Assembly: GCF_003382285.1 (NCBI RefSeq)
Contig: NZ_QTJR01000006.1
Location: 1-64,000 of the forward strand
Origin: Lysobacter soli
GTDB lineage: Bacteria > Pseudomonadota > Gammaproteobacteria > Xanthomonadales > Xanthomonadaceae
DNA: 64,000 bases
Reading direction: 5' to 3'
The translations under genes and the position numbers were made by a program. The notes beneath the pieces were generated by a model that saw only the letters and a program-made list of their open reading frames with translations, ran no database searches and had not been told where the DNA came from. Positions within the stretch are counted from its first letter, which is position 1. Every line of letters starts with the position of its first letter. Positions 61,301-64,000 of the stretch are shown piece by piece.

Positions 61301-63665
61301 GCGTGGGCTGCGTATTGCTCTCGTCGTATTCATACGTGAGCACCGGCTGCCAGCGTGCATCATAGACGGTCACCTTACGGTAACTTCCATACCAAACGAC
61401 CGAATGCCACTGCCCGACCACCGCGCCCGGCGGCATCCAGTCTGCCGAGGTGAATGGACGAAACAGCCGATTCCAGTCGTTCCAGACCACGCTATCGTTG
61501 GTCGGATACCGGATCTTGGACAGACGCCCCATCGCGTCGTAACCGTACCCGGTCACGCTCCCGTTCTCGTCGGTGATGGAGTTGATCCAGCCGCGATCAT
61601 CGACCACGGCCGACTGCGACGTCTGGTCCGCATAGAGGATCGTCTGCGGAATGCCGCGCTTCCAGGAGGACAGCGACGTGGTGTTGTCGCGCCCGTCCTT
61701 CACCGTTGCTGCGGTGCCGTCAGCGTTGTAGGTGATCGTCTGCTGGAGCTTTCCGAACGACCACACCTGGTACGGCTGCGACATCGCGTTGTAGCTGGTC
61801 TGCGAAGCGACCTTCCCGGTATTGCTGTTCGTGACTTTCGAGACCTGATCCAGAATCCAGCGCCCTTGGTCATCGAAATACTCGGTGACGTCGGTGCTGC
61901 TGTAGGCAGGGCCTGCCTTCGTGACGCTCACGGGCCTCGCAAGTGCGTCAAGCGAATTGACCGTCGAGCTGTAGGTCGTGCCGTCCTGGACGACCGTCGT
62001 CCCGAGTACCGGCCGGATCTGCGCCGTGCTCGGATCGTCGCCGTTGTAGATGAGGCCGTGGATCGCGCCATACGTCGGCGTGGTGAACGGTTGCCCGGCG
62101 GTTTCGGCGGTCGTCATGTAGCGCGTTGCTTCGCTGCGCACCACGTTACCGTTTCGGTCCAGGACCGAGCTCCCCAGCAAGCGGCCCTCATTGAGCGCGT
62201 ACAGGAACCCATACCGGTACTGCGTCTTCGTGCCATCGGGATTGGTGACGATGACGGGCTTCTCGGTCGGGCATGTGGCGCAGGGGTAAGCACCAGCCGA
62301 CCCCGACGATCCCCACAAGCCCTGATGTCCACCGCCGTAGGAGTAGCTCCACGTAAGCGGCTGGGAAAGGCCCGGCCCGCTTATGGTCTTGCTGTAGAGC
62401 GACATCACGTCGAAAAAGTTGGGCAGCGTGAGCTCGTAGTACACGGTGCTGCCCCATTCCGATGGGGTCAGTCTTCGCACGCACTGGCTCATGTGAATGC
62501 CGCTGCGGTAATGGCGGGCGTTCGAAAACTGGAAGGATCCGATCGCGCCGCTAGGATGTTCCACCGTGAACGTGAAGTTCGCTGGCACTTCCGGCGGTTG
62601 CTCCCCGCAATCCGCGGTCGAATTCCCGTCCCACGGAATGAAGTTGGGGCTGAGCGCGTTCGAGTAGGAGTACCTCCATGATGGCTTGGGTTCGGCAGCA
62701 AGATCAGTGGGGAGGACGACGCGGGAAAGCCGCGTCTGTCCTTCCACACTGACATACTCGTAGGTCCAGGTGCGGTTACTCGTTGAGGCCCACCTCAGGT
62801 GTCCACCGTCATAGCCAGCGAGTATTTCGCGCCCGTCCGACGACCAGATTCGCGTGGGGTGACCGTCGCCGTCGTACTGGTATTCGACCGTATTGCCGAA
62901 GCGATCCTCGATCTTGGACGCTAGCAGGAAGACGCGCGTACGGCCGGCGGTCCGCTCAGGCATGTCCGGGCTGACCTTCTTAGTCAACTGCCCGGCGTAT
63001 CGCTGGGTGGCCACGTCGAAGTAGTAGCGGACTCCTTGCGTAGTCGTGACACGGAAGCCCTCACCGCCACCCAACCCGACCTTCATCGGGATGCAGTCGA
63101 TGGCGTCACGCTGGGCAGTCGTCCACTTGCGTGCTACCCCGTCGGTGGGTGCAGGCGTTTCAGGAAGCTTGCCGAGCATCGTGCGATCACCGCCGCCCGG
63201 TATGTGGATGGTGTTGCCTTGCCAGATCTCGTTTACGCTGAAGCTGCCGTTGACGTTCGGCACCATGGAACCGCTGCAACGGTTCGCGGCCCAACCTTCC
63301 ACTGGCGCGAAGATGCCCGAGATGTGTGGGACATCGACGTCCCAGCCGCCAGCACCCTCGATGTTCGAGTTGAAGTTCGCTGCCGTGCCACTCAGATGAA
63401 GTTCGACGTTGAACCGCCGCTGCAGACGGACAGGAAGGGCGTTGTTGCCCGGCAGGTCGATGTCGGTGACATTGAAATCGGTCTTGCCGTTGTAGAGGCT
63501 GACGCTCTCGCCGAAGAGATCATTCTTCAGGGCCGTCAGGTTTTGTGCCGACTCAATGCGCTTGCGGTATTCCTGGTAAACCTCAATCGCTAGCGCTTGG
63601 CCACACAGGGCCGAAAGCAGTAGTCCCGCGCAGACGCTACGCGCCAGTCTCATATTCGTGTGCAC
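58347..63665 (-). CDS. Giant secreted RHS/YD-repeat protein with tandem Fn3-like domains
   Basis: A 1772-residue protein. After a signal peptide (ending about AIEVYQEY) comes an N-terminal domain with SLYNGKTDFNVTDIDLPG, then RHS/YD repeats from about 250 to 1300 (YQYDGDGHPTRIWSSDG, YGYDAMGRLSKIRYP, YTYDALDNLRSAKLTG), up to YEYIQLNGSLLAKL. From about 1310 follow four clear tandem fibronectin-III-like repeats of about 92 residues (each with a YAYRVRAC-x-x-AxC-type end) and a final related domain to the C-terminus. The normal end of the RHS core is missing and is supplied by the next gene. It has no T6SS-type partner nearby; the Sec signal suggests export to the periplasm or surface. ATGs at 63665 and 63653 both fit. 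Confidence 0.88.
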   Translation of the reverse strand: MHTNMRLARSVCAGLLLSALCGQALAIEVYQEYRKRIESAQNLTALKNDLFGESVSLYNGKTDFNVTDIDLPGNNALPVRLQRRFNVELHLSGTAANFNSNIEGAGGWDVDVPHISGIFAPVEGWAANRCSGSMVPNVNGSFSVNEIWQGNTIHIPGGGDRTMLGKLPETPAPTDGVARKWTTAQRDAIDCIPMKVGLGGGEGFRVTTTQGVRYYFDVATQRYAGQLTKKVSPDMPERTAGRTRVFLLASKIEDRFGNTVEYQYDGDGHPTRIWSSDGREILAGYDGGHLRWASTSNRTWTYEYVSVEGQTRLSRVVLPTDLAAEPKPSWRYSYSNALSPNFIPWDGNSTADCGEQPPEVPANFTFTVEHPSGAIGSFQFSNARHYRSGIHMSQCVRRLTPSEWGSTVYYELTLPNFFDVMSLYSKTISGPGLSQPLTWSYSYGGGHQGLWGSSGSAGAYPCATCPTEKPVIVTNPDGTKTQYRYGFLYALNEGRLLGSSVLDRNGNVVRSEATRYMTTAETAGQPFTTPTYGAIHGLIYNGDDPSTAQIRPVLGTTVVQDGTTYSSTVNSLDALARPVSVTKAGPAYSSTDVTEYFDDQGRWILDQVSKVTNSNTGKVASQTSYNAMSQPYQVWSFGKLQQTITYNADGTAATVKDGRDNTTSLSSWKRGIPQTILYADQTSQSAVVDDRGWINSITDENGSVTGYGYDAMGRLSKIRYPTNDSVVWNDWNRLFRPFTSADWMPPGAVVGQWHSVVWYGSYRKVTVYDARWQPVLTYEYDESNTQPTLRSIRYAYDHEGRNVFSSYPSDLNSGGSTGTWISYDPIGRVESVSTDSELGLLTTLTTYPGGNRSAVTNPRSQTTTTTFFALDQPAFEQAVYIEHPENARTDIARDVFGKPKAITRRNIDGTQSVTRSYVYDVYEQLCKAIEPETGASVTDYDAAGNIAWTASGLALPGTTSCDTATAYGSGRRADRTYDARNRVKTLTFPDGSGNQTWTYTNDGKPSQVITQSEGGVNQTTNIYNYNKRGLLTSETTGQAGWFTWALGYGYDANGALASITYPSGLVVDYAPNALGQPTRAGVYALGVSYYPNGGMKQFTYGNGIVHSMMQNARQLPSRVTDGAVLDDTYAYDRNGNVSQITDAVTPGYSRSMVYDNLDRLTQAASAAFGGDGIYRYTYDALDNLRSAKLTGKRQHNYWYDASNRLTNIQDNAGATIGAIGYDVQGNVQNKSGDAFQFDFGNRLRSVAGKEAYWYDAYGRRARAWSPTQGNILSMYGQDGALRRQNNEREGKNYEYIQLNGSLLAKLTTVVAPVTPALTVPSYSTTGSYTLTWTSVAYATSYDLQESANGGAWTPSYGGAGLSKAVSGKTAGSYAYRVRACQAAACSGWSASQSTSVQFAPTAAATVSSPANAPNGNFTVSWTSVAGADRYVLEHSVNGGAWATAQDSAAVSVAYTSKPAGTYAYRVNGCNPAGCGPVSATATTQVVYPPASAPVLSVPAQSLTGGYTVSWGAVSTATTYRLEESVNGGGWVQVQEPAATSTAFSGKAYGAYAYRARACNLAGCGGYSGSVSISVIRPPSDATWVSVPTLNTNGSYTVSWGGVGLATSYQAEESVNGGGWSLIYNAGGTSVAVGGKGTATYSYRVRGCNAAGCGPDSAVASVQVVLPPPAPTITYDNKYQLIVSGRTKIACSVRWTASSFADRYELWSYGNGNYYQKQYDGTATSVGTSINQNVATYCASAHVVRACNASGCSESAPVAQTVTTEYADGGVIP

Positions 63666-64000
63666 CAGAGTTCCCCTTCATCCTTGTAGGCGGCCCCCGC
63701 CGCCTTTACGCCGAAATTCACACCCTTCCTTAGGTGACCGGGAGAGCTGCAATTCCGCGTGCTGCTCAGATGCTAAAGGCAATTCGCGCCCCCAAACACC
63801 AGATTTGGCAAAGTCACGACGCGGTAGCGATCGAATGATTGCGGATGTGACGCTGGTCGCACTCGGCACTGTTTCAGTCTGCATCTGCCTGGCAACTAAC
63901 CGCATGAGCTGGTATCCACCATGTGGCCGAGCGCGTCCCCCCGCCTTGGCTGCCGCTCAATCGAGGAGTTCGAAGGTATGCGGCAGCCGACTGCGACAGC
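63666..64000. other. Upstream region of the RHS operon, no clear gene
   Basis: It should hold the promoter of the RHS operon. No good consensus promoter was picked out by eye. A frame opens at 63835 on the plus strand and runs off the window edge with a hydrophobic start, but lacks a ribosome site. Confidence 0.4.

Noticed and set aside
63835..64000. Plus-strand frame starting MIADVTLVALG that runs off the window edge.
   Set aside because: No ribosome site, no family likeness, and the hydrophobic run is short; cannot be judged without the next sequence.

Overview
The window is high-GC DNA of the Xanthomonadaceae (gammaproteobacteria), most like Lysobacter. The gene order queA-tgt-yajC-secD-secF, the many TonB-dependent receptors, a type of secreted RHS protein common in Lysobacter, and the dense families of short palindromic intergenic repeats all point that way. 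This is judged by reading alone; no database was searched.

Positions 1-29.5 kb are ordinary chromosome. They hold the helicase dbpA, a run of small core genes, a PHB depolymerase, an operon pairing a phosphonate-type binding protein with a GGDEF/EAL protein, trmJ, suhB, a chemoreceptor, the queuosine/Sec operon, an Lrp-type regulator divergent from a class-III aminotransferase, and a phytase-like lipoprotein divergent from a TonB-dependent receptor. Two copies of a composite repeat of about 0.5 kb lie at 0.6-1.05 kb and 13.3-13.85 kb.

Positions 30.5-41.2 kb look like one regulon for D-glutamate or D-amino-acid peptides. Two minus-strand transcription units can be seen. One is serine hydrolase, dgcA-like racemase and POT peptide transporter. 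The other is TonB receptor, dgcN-like N-acetyltransferase and a second serine hydrolase. A divergent XRE-cupin regulator sits at the upstream end. Both units start at a nearly identical 32-bp promoter/operator (26 of 32 positions equal), which ties them together. A gamma-glutamyltransferase lies 2 kb further on.

Positions 41.2-51.5 kb are mostly housekeeping: MBL hydrolase, gamma-glutamyltransferase, ferredoxin, coaD, rsmD, ftsY, mutY and yggX. A tRNA-Phe gene at 51.66 kb marks the start of an accessory region that runs to the end of the window. It opens with about 1 kb of non-coding DNA carrying iterated repeats. A head-to-tail series of small orphan genes follows, each preceded by a palindrome of about 28 bp, including a DUF6228 immunity-like gene. 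Next come phage-type small genes and a truncated SRAP (HMCES/YedK-like) gene. The region ends in a three-gene polymorphic-toxin operon on the minus strand: a 1772-residue secreted RHS/YD-repeat protein ending in tandem Fn3-like domains, a separate 314-residue secreted protein carrying the end of the RHS core plus an HNH nuclease toxin, and a SUKH-family immunity protein. Each of these genes overlaps the next by ATGA.
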